This document shows positions 24,430-37,217 of a DNA stretch of 64,000 bases, piece by piece. The position numbers were made by a program, and so were the translations under genes. Under the pieces are notes generated by a model. It was not told the DNA's origin. It was given only the letters and a program-made list of their open reading frames with translations, and did no database searches. Position 1 is the first letter of the stretch, and each line of letters opens with the position of its first letter. Origin of the DNA: Boesenbergia rotunda (lineage: Eukaryota; Streptophyta; Magnoliopsida; Zingiberales; Zingiberaceae); the NCBI GenBank assembly GCA_024364735.1, contig JAGFNQ010002617.1, positions 62,001 to 126,000 of the forward strand. The letters are read 5' to 3'.

Positions 24430-27000
24430 ATCCTGTTTATGGAGTTTATAATATAAAATACGACATTTAAATTTCAGGGGTTAAATTAGGAAAAGTACGA
24501 CACCTAAGTCTCGACTCTATCTTCTCCAAGTCCCGATCGTACCTCCTTGTGTCTGACGCATCTCCTCATCGCTCAATCCAACGTCCCTTTTCATCGCCTT
24601 GTCATCGGCACCTTCAGCCTCTCCAGTCCGGCCACGGGATTTGCCTATGGTCCCTATTGGTCATCTATCCCGATCGCTTGCTTTGGCCCGTGCCCTAACC
24701 TGTCGAGCTACCATTGCTGCCTCCTCGTCTTTCCGATTAATCCAGCATTGGACATCCGCTGATAGGGAAGGTGGATTTCGGATCGAAGAAGGATCATAGG
24801 GAAGGATCCTCATCCACATGTGATTGTTGATTTCACCGGATCGGAGCAGAGGAGGGAAGGAGGCTTGCGTACGTGCCATGAGGTAAGAGTTGTATTCGTT
24901 CAGTAATGATCTTGATGATACTTTTGGATCGATTGGTGTTGTTGTAGATGTATCTACATTACTATTTTCTCTTAGGAATTCTGTTTGAAATCGAATTTTG
25001 GTTAGCTGTGGTTCTTGATGCTTTGAGCTGTGGAATCCTGTTGAAGGTTAGTTGATTGTTCTATTGTTTTGGGATTTTTTGCCGTGAGATATTTTTTGGG
25101 GTTTTGATCTAGGTACTTGTAGATGTGTTCTTTGTTTCCTCTCATGATGCTCGGTATTAGGTTTTGGGAGTGGATCACTACATAGACTTTCTATTCTGAG
25201 TTAGATTTTTTGGTTTGAGATGGTTTGATTCCTCCTTGTGTTGTGAGCTATTAGAGGGAGAGGGGTTTTGTGGTAGGATGTTTGAATCTCAATTTGGTTT
25301 GGAATTGTGTCGTGGTGTTCATTTGGGAAGTTTGACTTGGGTGGGTTGGATTGTTCTGCACGTAGAATTTGGATTTAATCTTATTGTTGGGTATTGTTGG
25401 GTAGGTGTTTAGTTTGATTTTGGCTTGGGATTAGGTTGTGTTATATTTAGCTATTTGACGTTCGTATAAGTAGCTAAGTTATACATTTGATACAAGACAT
25501 TGATTTGAGCTAGTACGGACACCGGGCCATGAGGAGGTTTTCTTCACGACACAATCTTCACTCTTAAAACGGGTAATTCTGACTTAATTCCTTATTTTGA
25601 TTTTGTATGCATGGCTTGTTGATATGGTGGTAGTAGGTTATTATCTTTATCCTACGTTTGATTATTCTACTTGATGCTTAATTGCTTAAACTTGTGATAA
25701 TTATGTTTACATATATACAATTTCACTTGAATACTCTTACTCTATAAAGTATACACGTATGAACGTGTACTTAGGTATGGTTGTGTGTCGCATTATGCAT
25801 GATATGGAATTGACTTGTAGTTGTACTTTTACCAGCTTACTTAGTTGCATTGTAGTTATGTTATGATACATGTTTCCAACCTATGCATGTTATACTGCGA
25901 TATGGATAGTTGATTGGTAGGTGTTGCATTGATTAGTGTCATGCACTATCCTTGCATAGTTGCATTAGCCGTCGACTCTTCGGCTCCCTTGTGGTTGAGA
26001 CGGGTCATTAGTCATATAGGATCTGCTCACACAGTCACTCTTGGGTTGGTGGTTATCAGAGTGTGGGCAGTTTACCACTACCATGACACCCTCAACCGCT
26101 CAGGAGTAGTGGTAGATCGAAGAATTATGTATTCGGTGGATCCCGTCTCGAGCGTGTGATATGAGGGGATGAGAGTGGTGCTTCCTCGTATAACTTGCGG
26201 TAGGAGGGTAGTCCTCGGCCAACATCCTGTCCACTCGGTCACATCGGGATAGTGGCGGTAGAGTGCATACAGTTATCACAACTCTGCCCACTCGACCGTT
26301 TGCATATAACATGCGACGGTGACTTAACTAGCTTCAGGGGGTGACACATTACATTATACCATGCGCATGTGATGAATGATTGCATTTGATTAAGCTATGA
26401 TTGCTGCATATGTTTGACCTGCACATATAGGGGATATATATGATTTTATGACTTTGCATTGGCTCGTGCGGTATGAGCTTACCTGTGGAGGAGATTATCA
26501 TTGCTCGTGTGGTACGAGTTTACTCGTGGAGGAGATTATATGAGCTTACCCATGGAGGGTTTGAATTTTCATGGTTTATGATCTTATCACCCCGAGGGAT
26601 TGGTGGACTCTAGTATGTATATTTCATACAGTATTTCAGTCATGTTCTAATATCGTTATGAGACTGTATATGCTTTTTTTTATACTGCTTGTATAACTTT
26701 TTACGTTATGCATATTTTATCTCTATACCTGCTGAGTTCACTTGGACTCACTCCCGATAATTATGTTTCCTGTTTCTAGGATGACATACTTGGAGTTACC
26801 AGGAGAGGCTTGACAGTCAATCCTTACCCGTCGACGACTTCGTTTTAATTTCTTTTTGGTATTCTTGTGGTGATGGTGAGTTTTCCTTTCTGGTGTTGTG
26901 CACTTGTCTTTTCTTTTGTGGTTGTGCACTTTGTATGCTCTGGAGGAGTTTGTGGTGTATTTTTGTGATGTAAGTCGTGTCGACACGTGCATTTGTATGT
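24430..27000 (+). repeat. Gypsy-type LTR, partial, plus strand
   Basis: Bases 26731-26790 (ctgctgagttcacttggact, then actcac and a TTTCTAG end) have the same layout as the minus-strand reading of the LTRs at 9995 and 16637: a CGCTGAG-like box, GGACTCAC and a TTTCCAG acceptor. The 24430-24900 part resembles a U3/promoter. No LTR ends, primer site or coding interior are seen, so this is a remnant or solo LTR of a different family. Frames inside are not called. Confidence 0.45.
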
Positions 27001-27045
27001 TGTGATCCATTTGTATGTCGTGTCGACACGTGTCGACCCGATTGG
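26973..27045. repeat. GTGTCGACAC repeats
   Basis: GTCGTGTCGACACGTG occurs twice (about 26974 and 27018) separated by 28 bp. GTGTCGACAC is itself a palindrome. The repeat marks the junction between the LTR remnant and the copia coding remnant. Confidence 0.6.
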
Positions 27046-30000
27046 GAATGTCCCAATCAACAATGGGGAAAACCCAGAGAAGTTCATTGGGTTGAACTTC
27101 AAGAGATGGCAGCAGAAGATGCTCTTCTACCTGAGCACGCTCAATCTGACTCGGTTCTTGACCGAGGACCCTCCCAAGCATGCTGAGGTTGCTGAAGTGG
27201 AGACTTAGACTCATTCTGAGTACTTATACCGAAACTATATTCTCAACTGCCTGACCGACTTGCTGTATGTTGTGTACATCGCAAAGAGAACGGCTAAGGA
27301 GTTGTGGGAGTCCTTGAACAAGAAATATAAGACGGAGGATGCAAGAGCCAAGAAGTTTATCGTGGGTCGATTCCTGGACTACAAGATGGTGGACTCCAAG
27401 GCAGTGATTAGCTAAGTCCAGGAGCTTCAGCTGATCTTACATGAGATCCACTCAGAAGGTATGGTTCTGAGTGAAACTTTCTAGGTAGCAGCAATCATTG
27501 AGAAGCTGCCTCCCGGCTGGAAGGATTTCAAGAACTACCTGAAGCACAAGCGGAAGGAGATGAACGTAGAGAAAATCATTGTTAGACTTTTGCATCAATA
27601 AAGACAACAAGGGTTCAGAGAAAAAGATGTTCTCTTAGGCTACCGTAAAAGCCAACGTGGTCGAGCACGAAGAAAGCTTGAAACGAAAGAATTCCAAATC
27701 TTCCAAGATGGGACCCAGATAAGGCATAACCAAGATGTTCTCTGGGAAGTGCTACAATTGTGGCCGAGTTGGTAATAAATCTTTGGAATGCAAAACACCG
27801 AAGAAAAAGCAGGAGGCCAACCTGAATGAGGGACCAGAAATGGAAGTCCTCTGTGCCGTGGTCTTTGAATTGAACCTGGTGGGTTCAAACCCATAGCAAT
27901 GGTAGATCGATACAGGAGCCACTAGACATGTGTGTTGCAATAAGTAACTGCTCCACAAAATTAAAGAAATTAGTGGAGACAAGCTGTTCATGGGAAACTC
28001 AGCAACCTTGGACATCATGGGCCAAGGAAAAGTGGTGATGAAGATGACCTCAATCTAGTATCCGGATCATTATTAAGCAAGCATGACTTTCGCATTGTGT
28101 TTGAGTTAGATAGAGTTGTACTGTCGAAGAATGGAATGTTTGTGGGAAAGGGCTATGTATCTGATGGATTGTTTAAGGTCAGTGTAATGACAATTAGGCC
28201 TAAGATAAATAAAATCGAAAGCTCTTCCACTTATATGCTTGAGTCTTCATGTTCATGGCATGGTAGACTAGGACATGTGAATTATGATATGATACGTAGG
28301 TTAATAAACATGCAAAGCATACCGACATTTCACCTTGATCCAAAATACAAATGTGAGACATGTGTTGAAGCAAAATTGGCAAGGTCATCGTTTCAGCACG
28401 TTGAAAGAAGTAAAGAACCACTCGGCCTAATTTACATCGACCTATGTGACCTGAAATGTACACCGACACGTGGTGGGAATATCTACTTCATTACTTTTGC
28501 AGATGATAACACAAAATATCATTATGTGTATCTTTTCAAAAGGATGAAGCTATAGAGAAATTCGTTCTCTACAAGAATGAGGTTGACAACTAACTTTATA
28601 AGAAGATTAAGGTGGTTCGAAGGGACCGAGGTGGTGAATATATATCACCATTCACTGAGTTGTGGGCTGAACATGGAATCAGACATGAAACAACAGCTCC
28701 TTATATCTCTCAGCGGAATGAAGTTGCTGAACGAAAGAATCGAACTCTTAAGGAAATGATGAATGTTCTTCTATTGAGCTCTGGACTGCTAGACTCCATG
28801 TGGGGGAAGTTGTGTTAATAGCAAATTACCTTTCAAATAAGGTCCCTCGAAATAAAATAGATAATAGCCCTTATGAGTTATGGAATAAAAGACGATCATC
28901 CTACAAATACTTGCGAGTGTGGGGGTGTCTTGCCAAAGTTTTGGTGCCTGATTCGAAAAGGATTAAGATAGGACCAAAAACTATTGATGGCATATTTATC
29001 AGATGTGCACATAACAGTAGTGTGTATCGATTTTGTGTAAATGAGTCATAATTACCGGATATACACAAGAACTTGATATTATAATCGAGAAATGCCTCAT
29101 TCTTCGAGCATGTGTTTCCATATAATACTTGAGAGGATGTTAGCTCCTCAAAATGGGTGGAGGAAATACCAGAGGAAGAAGAAGATGATGAACCAGTTGA
29201 GGCCGCGCCTAAGCGAAGTAAAAGAGCTCGGGTGGAAAAATCTTATGGAACAGATTTTATCGCTTTCATATTAGAAGGCGAGCCTCAAAGCTACTCAGAA
29301 GCAGTAAACTCTTCTGAGGGACCTCACTAGAAAGAGGCAATTGCATCTGAGATAGCATCTATCTTGCAAAATCACACTTAAGAACTTCTAGACTTTCCTC
29401 CGGGGAGTAAACCATTAAGTTGCAAGTGGATCTTCAAGAAGAAGATAAAATCGGATGACACAATTGACAAATATAAGGCCAGATTGATAATTAAAGGTTA
29501 CCGACAACGAGAAGGTCTTGATTACTTTGATACATATTCTCTGGTATCGAGAATAACTTCCATTAGAGTGTTGGTGGCTATTGTTGTTCTATGGAACCTG
29601 GAAATACATCACATGGATATAAAGACAACCTTTCTATATGGAGATTTAGTTGAGAAAATTTATATGGAGCAACCCGAGGGGTTTTCTGTGTTAGGACAGA
29701 ATAACCAGGTTTGCAAATTGGTGAAGTCGTTATACAGCTTGAAACAAGCTCCAAAACAGTGACATGAGAAATTTGATAATGTCATGTAAGAAGGTGGATT
29801 CAAACTCAATGAATGTGATAAATGTATCTACACGAAAGTCACAGAAGATGACTTTGTCATCTTGTGCTTATATGTAGATAACATACTTATCATTGGGAGT
29901 AGTGATAAGATAATCAAATCCACTAAAGACATATTGAACTCAAGATTTGACATAAAAGTCATGAGCCTAGCTGATGTGATTCTAGGAATTAAAATTCTTA

Positions 30001-30540
30001 GAACAGCTGAAGGACTTGTTCTTAGTCAGTCCTATTACGTGGGCAAGATTCTTGAGAAATTCATTAATGGGATACTGTGTTGGCACGAACGCTAATAGAC
30101 ACAAGCCACCATCTATTGAAAAACTAAGGAAAAAATATCTCTCAGGTAGAGTACGCTCGGGTGATTGGAAGTCTGATGTACTTGATGAATTGTACAAGGC
30201 CAGACATAACCTACACAATAAGCAAACTGAGTAGATACGCGAGTAATTTCGGTGTTGAGCACTGGAAAGACATAACAAGAGTACTGAGGTACTTGAGATA
30301 TACTTGTGGAAACGGACTGCACTATATGAGATATCCTGTTGTTATCGAAGGATACAAAGATGTGAGTTGGATATCTAACATAAAAGACTCGAAGTCTACG
30401 AGTAGATATGTATTCACTTTGGGAAGTGCCTCCGTTTCATGAAAATCTTCTAAGCAACCCGTAATCACCAGATCCACGATGGGGTCTGAGTTTGCAGCTC
30501 TTGACAAATGTGATGAAGATGCTGAATGACTACGATAATT
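27040..30540 (+). pseudogene. Ty1/copia Gag-Pol, heavily degraded
   Basis: The order of parts is that of copia elements. Gag begins about 27040 (KFIGLNFKRWQQKMLFYL). Protease and pre-integrase remnants follow (LVSGSLLSKHDF, then WHGRLGHVNYD and CETCVEAK near 28260-28370), then integrase (DRGGEYISPF near 28620). Reverse transcriptase lies at 29380-30080 (LYVDNILIIGSSDKIIKSTK) and an RNase H remnant reaches 30540. It resembles the TNT1-94-like Tork group, by memory. In-frame stops occur in gag, and several frame changes follow. The stretch between the conserved protease and LVSGSLL shows a small deletion near 28058. I see no LTR pair, so it is a relict. Confidence 0.85.
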
Positions 30541-31309
30541 CTTAGAAGATGTATCGAGATGACTGAAAGAAGAAGTATTAAATTATGAATAAACTCTTCT
30601 TGATGGATCCAACAATTGACATTCGACCCCATCAAAAATGGATTCGATAGTTTTAAATTCCGTAACGAATCCAATTTCAGCTCACTTTCAAGTTCTAGGG
30701 ACTGCAGTGCAGGTAGACGGTCAAGATCACGAAAGGGCATTCCCTCTTCTACTCCACCCGCAATAGACCATCCGACACGGATTGAACGGTCAATTGCTAC
30801 AATTGAAACTCCAAAATCGTATCAAAAATCTAAAATCATACCAGACAACCATCTATCACCTCCAGGCCCTTAGAATAAAGGGATTTATAAAAAGAGGCAT
30901 GATCCTGTCGACAAGCGAAGATCGGTTCTCCCTCGAATGACTCGGTCTAACCAAGCCGACCCGGTCTGCTGTAGCTTGAGAGGTCGGACCGAAACAGAGC
31001 TCTCAATGTGGGGGAGTGGTTGCGAATTGGCAGCGATCGATCCTTTTCCTATGGAGCACATGTGGGGTTTATATAGGGAGGCGAAAGGATCTTCCAGCGT
31101 GCGAACTGTCACATCTTGTTAAGGATTAGTCAGGGATTAAGCTAAGTAAGTGGCTATCTTAGCGGCGGAGTGAGACTGACACAGCAGCCTGACAGTCTGT
31201 AAACCTGTCCTTTCCAACTTTGATTAGGGTTTGATGGCTGCGTCAGGTGATGATAGCATCTCTTAACGGAGAGTTTTGATAGAGCCTTGCGATGAATGTG
31301 ACCCAAGAG
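30541..31309. other. Unclassified repeat-like DNA
   Basis: There is no gene. The sequence caattgacattcgaccc at about 30610 recurs at about 36043 in a similar context, so this may be the edge of a dispersed repeat. The GC content rises towards the minisatellite. Confidence 0.4.
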
Positions 31310-31797
31310 CTCGGCCTCGATTGCTCGATCTCGGGAGCTCAGCCTCGAGGGCTGGGCCCCGAGAGCTCGGCCTCGATTGCTCGATCTCGAGAGCTCAGCC
31401 TCGAGGGCTCGGCCTCGAGTGCTCGATCTCGGAAGCTCAGCCTCGAGGGCTCGGCCCCGAGAGCTCGGCCTCGAGAGCTCGGCCTCGAGTGCTTGATCTC
31501 AGGAGCTCAGCCTCGAGGGCTCGGCCTCGAGAGCTCGGCCTCGAGGGCTCAGCCTCGATTGCTCGATCTCGGGAGCTCAGCCTTGAGGGCTCGACCCCGA
31601 GAGCTCGGCCTCGATTGCTCGACCCCGGGAGCTCAGCCTCGAGGGCTCGGCCCCGAGAGCTCGGCCTCGAGTGCTCGATCTCGGGAGCTCCACCTCGAGG
31701 GCTCGGCCCCGAGAGCTCGGCCTCGAGAGCTCGGCCTCGAGGGCTCGGCCTCAATTGCTCGATCTCGGGAGCTCAGCCTCGAGGGCTTAGCCCCGAG
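31310..31797. repeat. 14-bp minisatellite, about 35 units
   Basis: The monomer is CTCGGCCTCGAGNG with variants. Monomer types recur in blocks (CTCGATCTCGGGAG, CTCAGCCTCGAGGG, CTCGGCCCCGAGAG), giving a loose higher order of 3 to 5 units. Long open frames (105 to 193 codons) run through it on both strands because the monomer lacks stops, so I do not call them genes. Confidence 0.9.
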
Positions 31798-32180
31798 CTT
31801 CGGACCCCGAGTGTCCGACTTTAAGTTTCGGACCACGGGTGGACGGCCCTGGGTGAGTTTAACTCCGACCTGAGCTTCCGCCCGCCCCGGCCTCTGTTTT
31901 CCTTGCGCCGGGTTGAACCGAGTAATCTCCGACCGGGCTCTCAACCCTGATAAAAAACTGTTCGCCCGGATCAAGGCAGACTGAATTAAAAAAGTGCATT
32001 ATATTAGTAATTAATCAAAGAACATATTAATTTATCTAATTTTTCATCTTAATCAAAGAACATCTTAATTTGTCTTCCTTGAAAAATTAAGATGAACCGG
32101 GCTGAACCGGAACCTGCCCGGCCGGAACCGGCCCGGTAGGATGCCGGGCAGGTTCCGGTTCCAGGGGCCAGAACCCGTGA

Positions 32181-32264
32181 ACCGACGGTTAACCGTCGGT
32201 TTGTGTGAACCGACGGTTAACTGTCGGGTCCAACGGCACTGAACTGCCGGTTCAGTGCCGTTGG
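32181..32264. repeat. Palindrome and long hairpin in hAT subterminal region
   Basis: ACCGACGGTTAACCGTCGGT at 32181-32200 is a perfect 20-bp palindrome. Positions 32230-32244 and 32250-32264 are perfect 15-bp inverted arms around a 5-base loop. Both lie just upstream of the transposase promoter. Confidence 0.9.
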
Positions 32265-32353
32265 AGGCTTTTTGAATTTTTTTTGGACGGATGATATCAT
32301 TTGACCATTTTTTGATCAATGGCTATGATTTAGTGACCATTATGATCCGAACT

Positions 32354-32362
32354 CTATAAATA
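32354..32362 (+). promoter_or_regulatory. TATA box of hAT transposase
   Basis: CTATAAATA lies about 110 bases before the first transposase ATG at 32470. It is followed by a CT-rich leader, as in many plant promoters. Confidence 0.6.
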
Positions 32363-32469
32363 GGGAACTCATTTCATCATTTTCACTCACAACACAACTT
32401 CTCTTCTCTCAATCTCTCATTCTCAACTCTCTAACTCTCAACTTCTCTCCGCGTTCTTCATCGACGATA

Positions 32470-34596
32470 ATGGAAGGAGGTCACGGAGCTTCATCATCTC
32501 GATCTCGGATGGGAAAAGAAATTGCATACGAGGATCCCAACCTTCAAATTCAATCCACCATTGATGAGACCGAGGCTCAGCCCCAACGCCCTCCGATCCC
32601 CGAAACGCAAGGAAGTATCGATGCGATTACTTCTAAGGTTCGGGAAAAATCCTCCTTTAAAATCGTCTATTTTCACTAAACATTTTGAGAATGTCACACT
32701 TCCGTCGGGAGAAATGCATGCAAAATGCAAGCATTGCAATGCTTCCTATAAATTCCAAGCCGGCGGCGGCTATGAGTCATTGAAACGACATGTAGAAACG
32801 AAGCACCCGACGGAATATGGGATTGACCGCTCTCAAACACAATTATCTAGATTTTCTAGCGGTAGTAGTACTGATTCTAATTTATTTTTATATTTAGATA
32901 ATAAATTAAGAGAATCATTAGCTAAACTTGTTTTCGTAGAATATCTTTCTTTTAGTTTTGGATTTAAATGCACATTTGAAGATTTTTGTAAAGAATCTCT
33001 TAATCCTGCTGCTAAACGTGCACCTAGGACTACACTAACTTATACAATTAAAAGATTAGTAAAATAAGGAAAAAAAAATTTAATTGAAGAATTTAGTAAA
33101 TTAAATAATAAAGTTTCTTTATGTTCCGATGTTTGGAGTGATCATTGGCAAACTCATTTTTATATGAGTATAACATGCCATTGGATTGATAACTCTTGGA
33201 TCTTTCAAAAAAGATTATTAGCTTATAGAGTTTTTGATGAATCACACACTGCTCATAATATTGCACAATTATTACACATAGTTTTAGAAGAATATGGGTT
33301 GACTCATCAAATATTTTCAATATCATTAGACAATACTAGTTCTAATACCGTTTCAATAGATGAACTAAAATTTATTTGTCAACCTGTCATTGGTGGTTTA
33401 TTTTTTCATATTCGTTGTATATGCCATATTTTAAATTTATGTATTCAAGATGGATTAAAACTTTTACAAAATTATATTCAACCAATTAGAACTGTAATTT
33501 TATACTTGTGGTCTCATCCATCTATGATGAAACAATGGGATAGATTTTGTAAAGCTAATGGAATGCGACCAAAAAAAATTTTCACGTGATGTTCCAACAC
33601 ATTGGAATTCAACATATCAATTATTACAAGATTCTTTTTCAATATAAAGATTTATTATGTTTATTTTTTACACAAAATGGTAATACTAATATATATTTAT
33701 TTTCACAACAATGGAATATTTGTAGTAGTATTTGTGAAATTTTAAAATTTTTAACGATGCAACTGAACAATTTTCTGGTGTTTATTATCTTACTGCTCAT
33801 TTAATTTTAGTAAATTTTTGTAGTATATTATTAATATTAAATGATCATGTAAATGATGAAACTTTAACTTTATGTATAATAGCTATGAAAACTAAATGGG
33901 AAAAATATTTTTATTTAATTCCTGAAATTTATTTAATTGCATTTGCTTTAGATCCTAGATTTAAATTAGAAGTTTTACAAGAAATGTTAACTTTATATTA
34001 TGACGCATTAATTCCTATTAAAGATTCATCCTCTCCGGATCCAGTTAATATTGTATATAATATTAAAAATTATTTATATGATCGTTATAATCAATATTAT
34101 GTTAAATATGGAACACAAACTAATATTTCTGAAACACAAAACCTACTACTACTAATTTAAAATTTACAAAAGCCAACTTTTATTAAAAGAACGGACGAAA
34201 TGTCCACGAGGATTCTCAAGTTCCACACAGGAACTTGAGAATTATTTTACGGTTTCTTTTGATTTTAATGAAGCAGATAGCGAAGACTTCGACATCTTGA
34301 AGTGGTGGTCACAGAAGGCTTAAAGCTTTCCCGTTCTCTCCGTGATCGCAAAAGAAATTTTAGCTTCTCCAGTGTCGACTGTTGCTGTGGAGCAGACATT
34401 CAATGGCGGCAGCAACATATTAGATGAACGACGATCAACTATGTCTCCCGACTCATTGGAAGCTCAAGCATTACTTGATGATTGGACCAGAGCCGAGAAG
34501 CGAATCCAAGGAATGCAACTTTTAGAAGACGAAGTCGAAGAATTTGATACCGAAGGAACAAATACAACGGGAACGGGAGGAAATGCAAGTGAGTGA
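32470..34596 (+). pseudogene. hAT transposase (BED zinc finger, RICESLEEPER-like), broken
   Basis: The transposase would cut and rejoin hAT elements. Read in order: an N-terminal part from 32470; a BED-type zinc finger (CKHCNASYKF, then LKRHVETKH, about 32725-32800); the catalytic core region (SDVWSDHW about 33130); the mid-domain (FHIRCICHILNL about 33405); and the C-terminal hATC dimerisation domain (SPVSTVAVEQTFNGGSNILD about 34365-34430). Breaks are a frame change near 32645, a TAA at 33065-33067, an inserted base in the A-run near 33570-33580, more shifts between 33600 and 34200, and a TAA at about 34321. The length from start to hATC fits a full-size hAT gene, so it decayed in place. 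Confidence 0.85.
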
Positions 34597-34909
34597 GAAA
34601 GGGTAAAAATATAAAAAATGTAAAAGGGTAAAAATGTAAAAGAACTACTTGGGCTTTGATTCTCCTATACCCTAAGGGGATACGTGGGCAACTTATATAA
34701 GTACAAGCCCTTTTTTAATAAAATTTATTTTTTCTTTAATTTAATTTTTAATTTTTTTAATATAATAATCTTGAACCGTGGCGAACCGTGAACCGGACAA
34801 TGAACCGGCGGTTTCGAACTGTGAACCGTAACCGTCTTGGACGGTTAAGGTTAAGGATCGACTTCTCACAAACCGTCGAACCGACAATTCCTAACCATGG
34901 ACAGGTCTA

Positions 34910-37217
34910 TCTTTATCAATCGCATATAATTTTAACATCTCTCTTCTGTTTTTTTTTCTCTACTCGTAAAAGCAAACTTCTTTACGTTTTCTCACTCTTC
35001 AATTTTTATTACACTCAAATTTATTTATTTTGAAACATTTTGACCATCATTCAAGAAGATCAAAATCAATAATAGATAATATACTTTAATCTGAACAATT
35101 TTTGATCGACTTAAAAGTTTCGTATTGTATCTATTTAATTTTACGTCTTATGATTTTCTTGGACTGCAAAAAGCCCAAATTAAATATATCATCCATCATA
35201 ATTTTTAATCTTTTCTAATGGTGGTCTAGACTCCAGAGGTGTTTAAAAATCTTTATTTTTTGCTCATCTATATATGAGAGCGTATAAGGGTGACGTTAGT
35301 CCTGATATCCCCATATCAAATTCAACATATGAGAAAATAAGAAAAAAATTAAAAAAAATTATTTTTTTCAAATATTATGGACTACTATTAATCTTAGAGA
35401 AGAAAAAAATTATAATGGAGAGTAATTTTGAATTATTTACAATCTTAGATATTCACATGACCTTAAATGATTATTATATGAGGTCTCTAAGTTAGGTTTT
35501 AATTGAAACTCACACATAAAGTTAAATAGATTTATTTTAATCCTTTAAAATTTTAAAATTTTAAGGAGTTAAATGATATACTCTGTTGTTTATTTCGATT
35601 TTTTCGAACATATTAAAATACTAGAAAAATCAGCCAATAGTAGATACATATAAAAAACACATCTCTACAATCCATGGGTCGGGCCAGTAACAAATGGCGT
35701 GACCCAATTATATAAAGATGTCATTTGGGCCCAAACAATTCCCTGCCCAGTAATTTGTCTTGACTCTTGACCACCTTGCCGATCCTTTCCTTGTGTTTTT
35801 TTGGGAGGATGAGCATGCGAAATTCAAAGGAAAAAAAAAGGAAACATGTTCTTTTACAAATAATTGTAAAATGGACGAATAAAAAAAATTCTCATCTCTA
35901 ATTCTTCCAACAAACACAAGAGAAATCTTTTGAATCACAAGATGGCAGAGAATTGAGGAAACAAATAACGAAGTATATTCACTCTTTTACACAGTCAACA
36001 ATGAACCTCGTAATTAATTCGCATGCGAATAAAATGGACACGGCAATTGACATTCGACCCGAACAGGAAATGGATCCATTCCACCCCGCAATTTGCTAGG
36101 GATCCGATTGTGAATTCCCTATTTATTTGACCACCTAGCTCTCTATCGCACATCGCCGCACCCTCTCTCAATACCCCTGCATTTTTCCCATCTCCAATCG
36201 CCCTGCTCATCTCCGTTCTTCCATCGCCTTCACCCGGAAAACGCACTGCTGGAGTAGGCCGGAGCATCTCTATATAATTTGGGCGACGATTTAAAAGAAA
36301 CCGTCGGTATCTTTCTCTTTGACTCGTATATTGCGATCTGCGATAAATGCTAAACATCAAAAGGTTGATTTTTGACAGGTAGCAAATTTTCTTGTGGATT
36401 GAGATGTTCCAGCTTGTCCTAAGGGATGAGGATAAATCGAGCATGATTTGGCTTATCCGTGGAACTTCAGGAAGAAGAAAAAAAAACAGGTCCTTTCGTT
36501 TTTGGAATGGGAGGTATTGGAAAAAATTTGTAAGTGTTCTTCATCCAACTTTATTTTTATATGACCAATCCTAAATTGTGCCTAGAAAAAAAAATTCTTG
36601 ATCATTTCTTTTTATAATACTTCCATGCTGAATTAAACACATTACATCCATTCTTTTCAATGATTTTCTTTATGATGATCTATTGCTGTTCACTGTTTTA
36701 AGCTATTAAAAGGGAAATTTGACTTGTGTTTAAATTTGTACGCTATATTACAAATAAAAGGGAATTTTATTGAAATGACTACTTGCTATTTGACACTAAA
36801 ATTTGGTTTTGTTTAATTTTATTTATTGTAATTGGTTATGTGAATGTAGATTAACAATGGTATAAGAGCTACTTTTGTTTATATTTTACTGTTACCGACA
36901 TCAGTGTCTAAACATTCATAAGTTCTATACCACTAAATAAATTTGAGATTTCATATATATTGTACAGTTCATATTTATATAAACACGAAACAATAGAATT
37001 AGAAGCATTCATACACAACTTCTTTTAAGGATTCATGAATATTGTTATAATGGACATCATCGTTTATGGTTAGAGTCATTTATAAACAACTTCATGACTA
37101 ATGTGTATGTGCATATATTAACGAGCATCTCATATGAATTATGTATTGGTCGTGGTGCATTACTGCACTCTGAGCAGTTGCTGCACACGTAGCGCAGCTT
37201 GCTTACTGCACACGAAC
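34910..37217. other. Intergenic DNA with possible relict promoter, no gene called
   Basis: 34910-35640 is AT-rich. 35640-36600 is mixed. A 149-codon minus-strand frame at 35995-36444 has no domain, and its middle coincides with a dispersed motif also seen at 30610. A TATATAA at about 36270 on the plus strand could be a relict TATA box. 36600-37217 is AT-rich with nothing recognised. Confidence 0.45.

Larger units (their letters stand above)
32090..34909 (+). mobile_element. hAT transposon, left end missing
   Basis: A hAT transposase pseudogene sits between two GAACCG-rich subterminal regions (32090-32260 and 34770-34905). The right terminus, read inwards on the minus strand, is TAGACCTGTCCATGGTT ending at 34909. 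I could not find a matching left terminus or an 8-bp duplication of the following TCTTTATC, so the left edge is truncated or displaced. Confidence 0.75.

Noticed and set aside
31276..31974. Long open frames (105 to 193 codons) on both strands
   Set aside because: They are by-products of the stop-free 14-bp minisatellite and have no start context or domain.
35995..36444. 149-codon minus-strand frame
   Set aside because: No recognisable domain, overlaps a dispersed motif, and opposite-strand DNA looks like a relict promoter.
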